64,000 nucleotides of DNA, taken from positions 5,952,001 to 6,016,000 of the forward strand of contig NZ_JACHMY010000001.1 of assembly GCF_014205135.1 (NCBI RefSeq), written 5' to 3'. Positions 43,629 through 54,058 of the stretch are shown piece after piece. This DNA is from Kribbella italica (lineage in GTDB: Bacteria; Actinomycetota; Actinomycetes; Propionibacteriales; Kribbellaceae). The notes below the pieces were generated by a model. It searched no databases. It saw nothing but the letters and a program-made list of their open reading frames with translations, and had not been told where the DNA came from. Positions within the stretch are counted from its first letter, which is position 1. The number at the start of each line of letters is the position of its first letter. The translations under genes and the position numbers were made by a program.

Positions 43629-46600
43629 TTGCGTCATCGCTGGATCACGCCCGCGCTGGCAGTCGCTCTGAGCGCACTGCCACTCACCGCCCAAGCCGCC
43701 CCGGCCCCATCACCCCGAGCCAAGCCCACCGATCTCACCACCCGGATCACCCTGATCACCGGCGACCGCGTGCAGGTCACCAGCCGCCCTGGTCAACCGG
43801 AGAAAGTCACCTTCGAGCCAGGACCGGCCAGTCGCTCCACGGCCGCCGTCACCAGCTACGCCAACGGCCACACGTACGTCGTACCGGAGGTTGCGACGAA
43901 GGACGTCTCCGCGGGCCGGCTCGATCGCGCCCTGTTCGACGTCACCACGCTGATCGCCGAGGGACAGGACGACGCCAAGTCCACGACCCTGCCGGTCATC
44001 GTGCGGTACGGCGCACAACCCAAGCAGCTCAAGGGCGTCACGAGCTCCCGCGCCCTCAAGAGCATCAACGCCCAGGCCACTCGGGTCGACAAGACCAAGG
44101 CCGCCGACTTCTGGAGCACCGTTCAGGGCGTTCAGAAGGTCTCGCTGGATCGGAAGGTGAAGGTCCAGCTCGACCAGAGCGTGCCGCAGATCGGCGGCCC
44201 GGCCGCCTGGGAACGCGGCCTGACCGGCAAGGGCGTCAAGATCGCCGTCCTCGACTCCGGCATCGACCCGAACCACGCCGACTTCACCGGCCGGATCGGC
44301 GCCCAGCAGAACTTCACCGACACCGCCGACACGGTCGACCACCACGGTCACGGCACCCACGTCGCCAGCATCGCGGCGGGTACCGGCGCGGCCTCCGGCG
44401 GCAAGTACAAGGGCGTCGCTCCGGACGCCACGCTGCTGGTCGGCAAGGTCCTCGACGACACCGGCTCCGGCAGCTTCTCCGGCATCATCGCCGGGATGGA
44501 GTGGGCGGCCGCGCAGGGCGCCGACGTGGTCAACATGAGCCTCGGCAGCCAGGAACCGTCCGACGGCACCGACGACCTGTCCCAGGCCGTCAACCGTCTC
44601 ACCCGGAGCACTGGCACGCTGTTCGTAGTTGCTGCAGGCAACTGCTTCTTCCCGCAGCCCGGCACGATCACCTCACCCGGTGCCGCCGACGAGGCCCTCG
44701 CGGTCGGCAACCTCCAGCGCGACGGCTCGCTGAACGACGGCTCCTGCCGCGGTCCGCGGGCCGGTGACGGCGCGATCAAGCCCGAGCTGTCCGCGCCCGG
44801 TACCGACATCGTCGCGGCCCGCGCCGCCGGCACCGAGCTGGGCGATCCGGTCGACGACAACTACACGACGCTGGGCGGTACGTCGATGGCGTCGCCCCAC
44901 GTCGCCGGCACGGCCGCGTTGGTCGCCCAAGCCCACCCGGACTGGACAGCCGCCAAGCTCAAGGCCCAGCTGATCTCCACCGCCGATCCCCAGCAGGGCA
45001 GGGTCGACGAGGAGGGCGCCGGACGCGTCGACGCCGACCAGGCGACCGACCAGTCCGTCACCGTCGACACCGGCGAGCTGGAGCTCGGCACACTGCGCTG
45101 GCCCTTCCCCGCCCAGGAGGAGCTGGCCAAGACCCTCACCTACAGCAACCCGACCAGCGAGCCGATCACGCTCCAACTCCAGGCGTCCACGCAGGAGACC
45201 CCACAGTTCAGCGCGAAGCAACTCGTCGTACCGGCCAACGGCACGGCGACAGTCGAAGCCACCTTCGACCGTGCGGCGCTGGGTGTCGGCAAGTACTCCG
45301 GCCGCATCACCGCCACAGCCGCAGGCAAGGACCCGATCGTCACGACGTACGGCTGGTACGCCGAGCCCGAGATGTACGACCTGACCATCCAGGGCATCGC
45401 CAAGGACGGCAGCGCCGCGCAGACGGACGTCAACATCGCCCGTCTGGACGGCGACCCGACGCCGGGCAACACCCTGCCCCTGCGCGACGGCAAGGCGACC
45501 GCACGGCTCGCACCGGGCCGGTACGTCGTCTCGACGGTCCTCTTCACCGACCCCACGGACAGCAGGGCGCAGGAGTACTCGGTCCTGTCCTCCAACGAGC
45601 TCCACGTCGACAAGAACCTCGCCACGACCCTCGACGCCCGCAAGGCCAAGCCGATCGACCTGACCGCTCAGGGCGCCACCGGACTGCCGGCCAGGGAACG
45701 CGCGATGGGCTACACGCTCAAGAACACCGACGGTCTGATCACCGGCGGCACCGGCATCTCCTGGACCGGCGCAGCCCGCCTGACCAGTGCGACGCCAAGC
45801 TCACCACCGGCAGCTCCGAGTTCGCTCTGGGCGCGAGGCTCGAGCGCGCGCCGTACCAGGCCAAGGCTCAAGGCCGCGCGTTCGAGGTCCTGGACTTCTA
45901 CTTCGGCCCGCGCTTCACCGGCACCAAGAACCTCCCCCTGTACGACGCGGGCACGGCATCCCCGGAGGAGCTGAAGGGCGTGAAGGGCAAGCTCGCCCTG
46001 ATCAAGCTCAGCGACTCCGACCCACGCTGGAACGGTCAGGTCACCCGGGCCGCCGAGGACGCCGGTGCGGCCGCCGTACTGCTCTACAACCCGGACGTCC
46101 CGGGCATGAACGGCCTCTACAGCTACTGGGCGTACGGCGACCAGGACGCGACCATCCCGGCCATGCGCACCTCACGAGCCAACGCCCAAGCGCTGCTCAA
46201 GAACAAGCCCGCCACGGTCCAGGTGACCGGCCTGGCCAGTACGCCGTACGTCTACGACCTCATGCAGCCGTGGGCCAACCACGTCCCGGCCGCGGGCACC
46301 CACACCGTCAAGCAGAACCAGCTGGCCAAGGTCGACGAGACGTTCGGCAGCCACACCCAGGGCATGCAGACGTCAGAGGCCCGAGGCACGCTGACGCCGG
46401 GCGGCAACCAGTCCGGGAGCTGGCTGGTGCCGACCTTCGCGACGCCGTCCCAGCGGGTCTCCTACGTCCAGGCCAATCACGGCCTCAGCTGGGACAGCGG
46501 CGTCTACTACAACAACGCCGACGGCGGCACGATGGAGGCGCGCGGCGCTCCCAAGATCTACCGTCCGGGCCACCAGTCCACCGAGCGTTGGCTCCAGCCG

Positions 46601-47254
46601 GTGCTTCTCAGCGGGCTGCCGGAAGGGGTGCAGTACACGCAGTTCATCGAGGGCGGACTGCAGTTCCAGGTGAGCCCGTTCCAGCACCAGCAGGAGTACG
46701 CCGCGCCGTACGGCAACGGCGACACCCAGCTCACCCTGGAGCGCAACGGTGAGCAGGTCGGCACCGCCGAGGACACGGGGATCTGGGTGGAGCTGCCGGA
46801 CGACGCCGCGAGCTACAAGGCGACGCTCGACACCCGCCGGGAGAACGACTACTGGAAGTACTCCACCCAGGTGAAGTCCACTTGGACCTGGAAGAGCAAG
46901 GGCGGCGCCGACGAGGTGATGCCGCTGGTCCTGGCGGACCTCGACGTACCGCAGGCCGATGCGGCCAGCCAGGTCCGCACCGGCCGGCCGACGACCATCA
47001 CCTTCGGCCTGCGGCACCAGACCGGTTCGCAGAGCACCGCGAAGTTCACCAAGGCCAAGCTGTCACTCTCGTACGACGGCAGCCGGTGGACCGACCTGCC
47101 CCTGAAGAAGACCGCCGACGGCCGCTGGACCACGACGGTCACCCACCCGAACAGCCAGGCCGGCCAGGCGCCGTCCCTCAAGCTGACCGGGACCGACGCC
47201 GACGGCAACGCGCTCGAGCAGGAGGTGACCCGGGCCTACGGACTGGTCCGCTGA
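43629..47254 (+). pseudogene. Secreted S8 (subtilisin-like) protease, frameshifted
   Basis: About 1,208 aa if the frame is restored. TTG 43629 follows GGAGG and opens a signal peptide (MRHRWITPALAVALSALPLTAQA); ATG 43575 is an alternative. Propeptide to about 175, then the catalytic domain with Asp in AVLDSGID, His in HGHGTHVA and Ser in GGTSMASPHVAG. Beta-sandwich domains follow. At 45780-45784 the frame shifts: CTGACCAG should be CTGGACCAG to continue as RLDQCDAKL into the second frame, which runs in frame to 47254 and contains a PA-like segment (LALIKLSDSDPRWNGQ). One missing G breaks the gene: real mutation or sequencing error. As it stands it would end at 45974. Confidence 0.85.
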
Positions 47255-47913
47255 TCCAACGGCCGCGGCTCGACGAGGCCGGTGTCGTAGGCGAGGATCA
47301 CCGCCTGCACCCGGTCTCGCAACCCGGTCTTGGTCAGCATCCGGCTGACATGCGTCTTGACCGTGTGCTCGGTCAGGTGCAGCGCCGCCGCGATCTCCGC
47401 ATTGGAGTTGCCCTCGGCAACCAGTCGGAGCACCTCACGCTCGCGCGCGGTCAGCTCGTCCAGCCGGCCGGACTCGTCGGGGTCCGGCCGGCCGCGGGCG
47501 AAGCGGTCCAGCAGCCGCCGCGTCACCGGCGGTGCCAGCAGCGCGTCGCCGTCGGCAATCACCCGGACCGCGTTGATCAACTCGTCCCGCGAGGACCGCT
47601 TGAGCAGGAACCCGCTGGCCCCGGCGCGCAGCGCGTCGTACACGTACTCGTCCAGATCGAACGTCGTCAGGATCAGCACCTTCGGCGGGTTCGGTCCCTG
47701 GACCAGCCGGCGAGTCGCCTCGATCCCGTCCATCACCGGCATCCGGACGTCCATCAGCACCACCCGCAGATCCAGCAGCGCGGCCGCCTGCCGGATCGCG
47801 TCGGCGCCGTCGACGGCCTGCGCGGCCACCTCGATGTCCGGCTGCCCGTCCAGGATCATCGAGATCCCGTCCCGGACCAGGTCCTGGTCGTCGACCACCA
47901 TCACCTTGATCAC
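47236..47913 (-). CDS. NarL/LuxR-type response regulator
   Basis: 225 aa. Receiver domain with VVDDQD, phosphoacceptor Asp in VLMDVRMP, Thr in LTTFD and Lys in LLKRSS; C-terminal LuxR HTH (LTAREREVLRLVAEGNSNAEIAAALHLTEHTVKTHVSRML). Its ATG overlaps the kinase stop (ATGA). Its end overlaps the protease gene by 19 bases. Confidence 0.95.
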   Translation of the reverse strand: MIKVMVVDDQDLVRDGISMILDGQPDIEVAAQAVDGADAIRQAAALLDLRVVLMDVRMPVMDGIEATRRLVQGPNPPKVLILTTFDLDEYVYDALRAGASGFLLKRSSRDELINAVRVIADGDALLAPPVTRRLLDRFARGRPDPDESGRLDELTAREREVLRLVAEGNSNAEIAAALHLTEHTVKTHVSRMLTKTGLRDRVQAVILAYDTGLVEPRPLDQRTSP

Positions 47914-49805
47914 CGGGAAACCTCAGCAGTCAAAGGGATCCGGGCCGACACGGAAGTCCCACGCGCCGGCGTCGAGTCGATCGTCAGTGTCCCGTGGTGG
48001 ATCCGGACCCGTTCACGCATGCCGGCCAGCCCGTGCCGGCCGCCGGTCCGCGCCACCTCCGGGTCGAACCCGTGCCCGTTGTCGCTGACCTCCACGCGCA
48101 GCTCGTCGGCCTGGACCTCCAGCATCACCACCACCTTGCTCGCCTCCGCGTGCCGCACCACATTGGTCAAGGCCTCCTGCACCAGCCGGTACGCCGCCAG
48201 CTGGTGTCCCGTCGGCGCCAGCTCGGTCTCCCCCTGCACGTCCAGCTCGACGACGAGTCCGTCGTGCGCCACGTCCTTCACCAACCGCCGTAGGTCGGAC
48301 AGGCCGGGCTGCGGGGTCAGCTCCGGGTCTGGTACGCCTTCCGCATCGCGCAGCGCCGACAGCATCCGGTCCAGCTCTCCCAGCGCTCGCCGTCCGGCGT
48401 CACCGATGCGCTGGAAGCCAGCCAGCACGTCCTGGTCGCCGCGGGCGATCAGGTCGGGACCGGTCTCGGCCTGGATCACCATCAGGTTCACCGCGTGCGC
48501 CACCACGTCGTGCAGGTCCCTGGCGATGTGCGACCGCTCGGTCAGCACGACCTTCGCCGCGTCCTGCTCCGCTGCGGCCTGCTCCAGCGCGGCCTCCCGC
48601 TGCGACGCCTCGCGGTTGCGCCAGTACAGCCTGGCCAGGAAGCCCAGCGACAGCGGCAGCAGGAGGAGCAGCGACAGGGACACCGGCCACTTCCGGTCGA
48701 CCAGGGCGTCGTAGACCGTGTTGTGCAGGATGCCGTCCTCGGGGACTCCGAAGCTGAACGGCTGCTTGTCCAGCTCGGGGAAGATCAGGATCATCTGTGG
48801 GTACCGGACGACCCGGGCGATCAGGGGCAGTGCGCCGAGCACGGCAACTGCGGTCACCAGGATCCACCGCGGCTTGAGTCGCCCGGCTGCCAGCGAGTAC
48901 ACGGCCAGGCCGAGAGCACCCAGCACGGACCAGCTGTTCCAGGTCTGCCAGTACGTCAGCAGGGCACTGACCGCGAGCACGACCACCGGAACCACCGGCC
49001 AGCGCCGTCGTACGACGAGAGTGAGGGCCGAGCACGCGACGGCGTACGGCATCCAGCCGGGCGCCGTCCACCAGTTGCCGTCCTTGACCACGTCGCGGAC
49101 CAGGTCCAGCAGGACGAACGAGCTCATGACCGTTGCCAGCAAGGCGTCCAGCACCAGGATCCGGTCCGGGCGCCGCAGGAACGCGCCCAGCTCCTGCCGC
49201 CGCTGCCACTCGGCCTTCACCTCGATCCGGTCGCTGTGCCGCGACCACCACAGCCAGGAGGCGACGCCGACGAGCAGGAAGAGCACCGAGTACCACCACG
49301 GCCAGGACAGGTCGTAGATCCGCTCGGCGCGGTCCTGGGCGATCCCACTCATCTCACCGGTCAGTACGCCGTTCTCGTCGTAGATGCCCTCGTAGACGCT
49401 CGGCAAGGCCATCGTGGCCAGGTCGACGCGGATCAGGTTGAGCCCGAACGGCAGCGCCGTCACCGCCGCCACGGTCACCAGGACGGTCCGCCGGTCGCAG
49501 CGGGCCGGCAGCCACCACAGTGCGAGGCAGCAGCCGGCCACCACGACCCAGTTGACGTTGCCGATCAGCAGGGACCCGAACGCACCCAGTGCCAGCCCCA
49601 CCACGGCGACCATCGGCTCGATCCTGCACAGCGCGACCAGCACCGGCACCGCTGCCACGAACAGCGGGAAGCCCAGCCGGGCGTAGATCCAGTCGTCCGT
49701 GGACCCCAGGAACCACACCTGGGTCAGCCCGACCGCCAACACGGCCAGCACGACGTCACCGCCCGCATCGGCGAACAGGCCACGGGCCCGTCGTACGAGG
49801 CTCAT
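47910..49805 (-). CDS. Sensor histidine kinase (NarX/DesK-type), copy 1
   Basis: 631 aa. About a dozen hydrophobic segments in the first 400 residues, then HisKA_3 with phosphoacceptor His in IARDLHDVVAHAVN and HATPase with VQEALTNVVRHA, SDNGHGFD and GLAGMRERV. ATG 49805 overlaps the previous kinase stop. Its kinase core is very similar to copy 2 (IQAETGPDL, GFQRIGDAGR(R/K)ALGELDRMLSALRDA in both), so the two arose by tandem duplication. Confidence 0.92.
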   Translation of the reverse strand: MSLVRRARGLFADAGGDVVLAVLAVGLTQVWFLGSTDDWIYARLGFPLFVAAVPVLVALCRIEPMVAVVGLALGAFGSLLIGNVNWVVVAGCCLALWWLPARCDRRTVLVTVAAVTALPFGLNLIRVDLATMALPSVYEGIYDENGVLTGEMSGIAQDRAERIYDLSWPWWYSVLFLLVGVASWLWWSRHSDRIEVKAEWQRRQELGAFLRRPDRILVLDALLATVMSSFVLLDLVRDVVKDGNWWTAPGWMPYAVACSALTLVVRRRWPVVPVVVLAVSALLTYWQTWNSWSVLGALGLAVYSLAAGRLKPRWILVTAVAVLGALPLIARVVRYPQMILIFPELDKQPFSFGVPEDGILHNTVYDALVDRKWPVSLSLLLLLPLSLGFLARLYWRNREASQREAALEQAAAEQDAAKVVLTERSHIARDLHDVVAHAVNLMVIQAETGPDLIARGDQDVLAGFQRIGDAGRRALGELDRMLSALRDAEGVPDPELTPQPGLSDLRRLVKDVAHDGLVVELDVQGETELAPTGHQLAAYRLVQEALTNVVRHAEASKVVVMLEVQADELRVEVSDNGHGFDPEVARTGGRHGLAGMRERVRIHHGTLTIDSTPARGTSVSARIPLTAEVSR

Positions 49806-51574
49806 CGGCTCTCCCCCAGCGGCAGCCACGCGCTGATCTGCGTGCCGTGACCAGTCCGCGACTCCACCTGCAGCGTGCCCTCGTGAACCCGGACCCGCTC
49901 ACGCATGCCGGTCAGGCCGTGCCGGCCGTCCGGGGTGGTCGCCGGGTCGAAGCCCTGTCCGTCGTCGGTGACCTGCGTCGTCAGGCTGTCTGTCGTGACC
50001 TCGACGACCACGGTGACACGCCGCGCGCCGGCGTGCTTCACCACGTTGGTCAGCGCCTCCTGCACCAGCCGGTACGCCGTGAGCTGCACGCCGACCGGTA
50101 CGTCGTCCGCCTGTCCCCGCAGCTCGAAGGTCACCGGCAGGTCCTGGTCAGCCAGCCCGTCGACCAGTGCCCGGAGGTCGCCCAGGCCCGGCTGCGGCGT
50201 CAGCGCCGGGTCGGGGATGCCGTTGGCGTCGCGCAGGGCGGACAGCATCCGGTCCAGCTCGCCGAGCGCCTTCCGGCCGGCGTCACCGATCCGCTGGAAC
50301 CCCTGCAGGACGTCGTCCTGGTCCCGCTGCATCAGGTCCGGGCCGGTCTCGGCCTGGATGACGATCAGGTTCACGTGGTGCGCCACGACGTCGTGTAGGT
50401 CCCGGGCGATCTGCGAGCGGCCCTCCAGCAGCGCCTGGAGCTGCTCCTGCTCCTGGGTCTTCTGGACCAGAGCCGCCTCGCGCTGGGCGGCCTGCCGGTT
50501 CTGCAGGGCGAGCCGGGTGAGCAGTCCGATCGCCCAGGCCAGTGCGAGCGCCACGGAGAGCCAGACCGGCCAGATCCGCACCAGCAGCTCGGTCATGCGG
50601 CGGTCGCTGACGGAGTACAGGTCGTCCACGACCAACCGGGCCAGCGGACCGTCGTGCAGCAGCCAGCTGATCACGCGGAGCGCGAGCAGCGTCGTACCGA
50701 CGTACAGCGCGGACTTCCACCAGGTGCGGTGGACTGCGATCGAGTAGAGCGCCAGCGCGAAGGCCATCAGCAGCACCCACTGCGTCTGGGCAAGGGGGTA
50801 GACCACCAGGCAGGTGACGGCCAGCACGCCCAGCGGGATCTCGGGGATCCTGCGGCGCAGTGTCAGAGAGCCCGGCGCCGCGGCGGTCAGCAGGAGCACC
50901 CACTGCTGGGCGTCGGCCCAGTCACCACCCGCCGGGTCGTTCTGCAGCTCGCGGACCATCAGCACCATCAGGCCGGCGGCCAAGAGACCGTCCGCCCAGG
51001 TCCTGAAGACGGGGTCGTCCAGCAACCGGAGGAGCCCGTTGCCCAAGGCAGCGGACGTCAAGCCTCGGCTGCGCACGAACCCACCGGCTGCGACGCTCAC
51101 AGCCAGCCCAGCGAGGACGAGCAGCGTCGACGACCAGACCGGCGGCACCTCGGCATTCAGGTAGTCGAACGGCCGGAACGCCAGCAGGTGCCGTCCGGTC
51201 GGGATCGCCAGGACGACGAGCGCGCTCAACGCTGCCTGCTGCCGTGGACGGCCGAGCCCCAGGAAGAACATGGCGAGTGCGGCACAGCCCAGCACCGGCA
51301 ACGGCGAGACAACGGGTGTAGCGAGGATCGAGGCTCCCGTCAGCACCACGGCGGGCACCTCGGGCCGGCGGCGGAGCAGGACCAGCGCGAGCGGCGAGAG
51401 CATGACCAGCTGGGCCACTGTCGATGACGACGGGTAGAAGGAGTTCCAGGGCGGGGTGACCCACAGGTAGTAGCCGTCGACGGCAGCCGTGAGAAGCGCC
51501 GCGATCAGGGCGTCCACCATCAGCGGGCGAACCGTTCGGCGGCGCGGGGGCGCAGGCACGGCGTCAACGGTCAC
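49802..51574 (-). CDS. Sensor histidine kinase (NarX/DesK-type), copy 2
   Basis: About 590 aa, multi-span N-terminal half, H-box IARDLHDVVAHHVN, ATPase VQEALTNVVKHA and TDDGQGFD. The N-terminal sensor half differs much more from copy 1 than the kinase core does, so the pair may read two signals. GTG 51574 is a tentative start (ATG 51520 is the alternative); no Shine-Dalgarno is clear. First gene of the kinase-kinase-regulator operon. Confidence 0.88.
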   Translation of the reverse strand: MTVDAVPAPPRRRTVRPLMVDALIAALLTAAVDGYYLWVTPPWNSFYPSSSTVAQLVMLSPLALVLLRRRPEVPAVVLTGASILATPVVSPLPVLGCAALAMFFLGLGRPRQQAALSALVVLAIPTGRHLLAFRPFDYLNAEVPPVWSSTLLVLAGLAVSVAAGGFVRSRGLTSAALGNGLLRLLDDPVFRTWADGLLAAGLMVLMVRELQNDPAGGDWADAQQWVLLLTAAAPGSLTLRRRIPEIPLGVLAVTCLVVYPLAQTQWVLLMAFALALYSIAVHRTWWKSALYVGTTLLALRVISWLLHDGPLARLVVDDLYSVSDRRMTELLVRIWPVWLSVALALAWAIGLLTRLALQNRQAAQREAALVQKTQEQEQLQALLEGRSQIARDLHDVVAHHVNLIVIQAETGPDLMQRDQDDVLQGFQRIGDAGRKALGELDRMLSALRDANGIPDPALTPQPGLGDLRALVDGLADQDLPVTFELRGQADDVPVGVQLTAYRLVQEALTNVVKHAGARRVTVVVEVTTDSLTTQVTDDGQGFDPATTPDGRHGLTGMRERVRVHEGTLQVESRTGHGTQISAWLPLGESR

Positions 51575-51717
51575 CCAGCCATTCTGCGGGCGCGCAGGGT
51601 CCCAGGCCGTCACTCTTTGGAGTGATCCCCCGGCGTGGCGGATCACTCCAATCGGCGACCGGAGCTGGCTCTTGGCGGCGATGTGGCGGAGGGGGCCTCG
51701 CCGCGAGGGTCTACAGC

Positions 51718-52929
51718 ATGACCATCAGTCCCCCCGTTCGTCCGGCCGGTGACACCGCCGTCCGGACCCGTCGCCCAGTCCTCCTGCTGGTTGCCGCTGG
51801 CATCGTCTTCCTGGGGCTCTGCCTCTGGAACTGGTCGCCAGGCTCGCTCCAGTACGACCTGCGCGTGTACGTCGTCTCGGCCCAGGCGTTCCTGCACGGC
51901 CAGGACATCTACACCGCCCACCTGGCCTACCCGAAGGACATGGCGCTCGGCTTCACCTACCCGCCGTTCGCCGCACTGGTCTTCGCACCGGTCGCCCTAC
52001 TCGGTACGTCGGGCGGCCGCGTCCTGATGTCGCTGGTGAACGCGTCGGCCCTGCTGGTCATCGGCGTGGTCACGCTACGTGCACTGCGACCGCAGTGGAC
52101 GCGCTACCGCGTTGCAGCGATCGGTATGGCGGTCGGAGCCGCCGGTGTGGCGCTGGAGCCGGTCCGGTCGACCTTCGACCTCGGCCAGGTGAACCTGATC
52201 CTCGCAGCCCTGCTCCTGGTCGATCTGCTCGGCCACCTGCCCTACCGGTTCCGCGGAGTCCTGGTCGGCGTGGTCACCGGGATCAAGCTGACGCCGGGCA
52301 TCTTCATCGTCTACCTGCTCGTCACCCGTCGCTACCGCGAGGCAGGGACGGCGGCCGCGGCGACGATCGGCACGATGCTGGCCGGCGCGATCGCGATGCC
52401 GGACGCGTCGCGGCAGTTCTGGGGCCACTACATCTTCGACCCGAGCCGGCCGGGCGCGACGCACTTCATCAGCAACCAGGCCTGGCGCGGGGTCTTCGCC
52501 CGGGTCAACGGCGGGATTGACGGCATCGCGCCGTACTGGCTGCTGGCGGTCGCGATCACTCTCGCGCTGGGGTTCTTCGTCGTCAGGAGGGCCTACGAGC
52601 AAGGGCTGGTGCTCGAGTCCGTGCTGCTGACCTCACTGGTCGGTGTGCTGGTCTCACCGATCTCCTGGACCGGTCACTGGGTCTGGGCGCTGCCGATCAT
52701 CGCCGTACTGGTGCACGGCGCGCTGCAAGCCCGGAGTTGGGTACTGGGCGGCTTGGCCCTGGCCTGGCTCGTCTCGACAGCCGTCGGCCTGCCGTGGCGT
52801 ACGCCGTACCTGGGTGACAAGGAGTACACCCACCACGGCCTCCAGTTGATCGCCGGGAACTCCTACGCCCTGTGCGCGGCCGCGACGATCGGCCTGGCTC
52901 TCTACGGGATGCGCCGTCGTGCTGCGTGA
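51718..52929 (+). CDS. GT87-type polyprenyl-phosphate mannosyltransferase, copy 1
   Basis: About 403 aa with about ten membrane segments (DUF2029/PF09594 family, PimE-like). The expected catalytic Asp is in LQYDLRVYVVSAQAFLHG; also FTYPPFAALVFAP, EPVRSTFDLGQVNLIL and KLTPGIF. It would use polyprenyl-phosphate mannose to extend a glycolipid or glycan at the outer membrane face. ATG 51718 has GAGGG upstream. Divergent from the kinase operon. Confidence 0.83.
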   Translation: MTISPPVRPAGDTAVRTRRPVLLLVAAGIVFLGLCLWNWSPGSLQYDLRVYVVSAQAFLHGQDIYTAHLAYPKDMALGFTYPPFAALVFAPVALLGTSGGRVLMSLVNASALLVIGVVTLRALRPQWTRYRVAAIGMAVGAAGVALEPVRSTFDLGQVNLILAALLLVDLLGHLPYRFRGVLVGVVTGIKLTPGIFIVYLLVTRRYREAGTAAAATIGTMLAGAIAMPDASRQFWGHYIFDPSRPGATHFISNQAWRGVFARVNGGIDGIAPYWLLAVAITLALGFFVVRRAYEQGLVLESVLLTSLVGVLVSPISWTGHWVWALPIIAVLVHGALQARSWVLGGLALAWLVSTAVGLPWRTPYLGDKEYTHHGLQLIAGNSYALCAAATIGLALYGMRRRAA

Positions 52930-54058
52930 CCGCCGCGTCCTCGTCCTGGCCGGACTGGTCGCCCTGTTGCCGGTCCTCTACGCCCTGTACGCCGGCTCGC
53001 TCGACCTGAAGGTCTACCGGACCGGCGGCTACGCCTGGCTCCACGGAGTCAGCCTGTACTCCGAGCAGTTCGCCGACCTCATCCCCGGCATCCGGTTGCC
53101 GTTCACCTATCCCCCGCTCGCCGCGATCCTGTTCACCTCCCTGTACGCCGTCCCGTTCACCGTCGCCGAGCTGCTGATGAACGCAGCCGGCGTGGCCGGC
53201 CTCGCCGCGACCATGCTGGTCGTCAGCGCCCGGCTGCACGGCTGGAACCGGCGTGCGGTGGTCATCGGGTTGTCCGGCGTGCTGGTGGCGATGGTGCTGG
53301 AGCCCGTGCGCTCCACGATCGGCTTCGGCCAGGTGAACCTGATCCTGATGGGCCTGGTCGCGCTGGACTGCCTGCTGCCGCGCACCCGGTGGCCACGCGG
53401 TCTCCTGATCGGTCTGGCTGCTGCGATCAAGCTGACCCCGGCCGTCTTCGTCGTCTTCTTCCTGGTACGACGGGACTACCGCTCCGCGGCCGTGTCGGCG
53501 GTGAGCTTCGCCGGCTTCACCCTGCTCGCCTGGGTCCTCGCGCCGGGTGACTCGCGGACCTACTGGTTCGGCGTGCTCTTCGACCCGGACCGGATCGGCG
53601 GAGCGACGTACGCCTTCAACCAGTGCTTCCAGGCCGTGCTGGCCCGGGTCATGGACGAAGGCCTCGCTCGGACCGTCGTCTGGCTTGCCCTGGTGGCTGC
53701 GAGCGGCGCACTGACCTGGCTGGCCGCCTGGCGGCGCAGAGCGGAGGGCGACGACGTCACGGCCCTGCTGGTCGTCGCCGTGTGGGGCCTGCTCGCCTCA
53801 CCGGTCAGCTGGTCGCACCACTGGGTGTGGATCGCGCCGGCGGTGCTGGTGCTGCTGACCAAGCGCCGGTTGCTGTGGACAACGGCGCTGGTGTTCGTGG
53901 TCGGCCCGCACGCCCTCCTGCCGGCCGAAGGGCGCGACTGGTCGCTGCTGGAGCACGTCGTCGGATCGGCGTACGTGCTGGTCGGTGTCGCCGCCCTGAT
54001 CAGCCAGAGCGTCGTACGAGCTCAGGAGGAGAGGAAGTCGGCCGCCCTGATCCGGTAG
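52919..54058 (+). CDS. GT87-type polyprenyl-phosphate mannosyltransferase, copy 2
   Basis: 379 aa, GTG start overlapping copy 1 by 11 bases. Same landmarks: LDLKVYRTGGYAWLHG, FTYPPLAAILF, EPVRSTIGFGQVNLIL, KLTPAVF, SPVSWSHHWVW. It is a tandem paralogue of copy 1, probably adding a neighbouring residue to the same acceptor. Its 3' end overlaps the convergent GNAT by 37 bases. Confidence 0.83.
   Translation: MLRDRRVLVLAGLVALLPVLYALYAGSLDLKVYRTGGYAWLHGVSLYSEQFADLIPGIRLPFTYPPLAAILFTSLYAVPFTVAELLMNAAGVAGLAATMLVVSARLHGWNRRAVVIGLSGVLVAMVLEPVRSTIGFGQVNLILMGLVALDCLLPRTRWPRGLLIGLAAAIKLTPAVFVVFFLVRRDYRSAAVSAVSFAGFTLLAWVLAPGDSRTYWFGVLFDPDRIGGATYAFNQCFQAVLARVMDEGLARTVVWLALVAASGALTWLAAWRRRAEGDDVTALLVVAVWGLLASPVSWSHHWVWIAPAVLVLLTKRRLLWTTALVFVVGPHALLPAEGRDWSLLEHVVGSAYVLVGVAALISQSVVRAQEERKSAALIR

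Noticed and set aside
45774..45790. Programmed -1 frameshift in the S8 protease
   Set aside because: No X-XXY-YYZ slippery site or downstream stem is evident; a single missing G explains the break simply.
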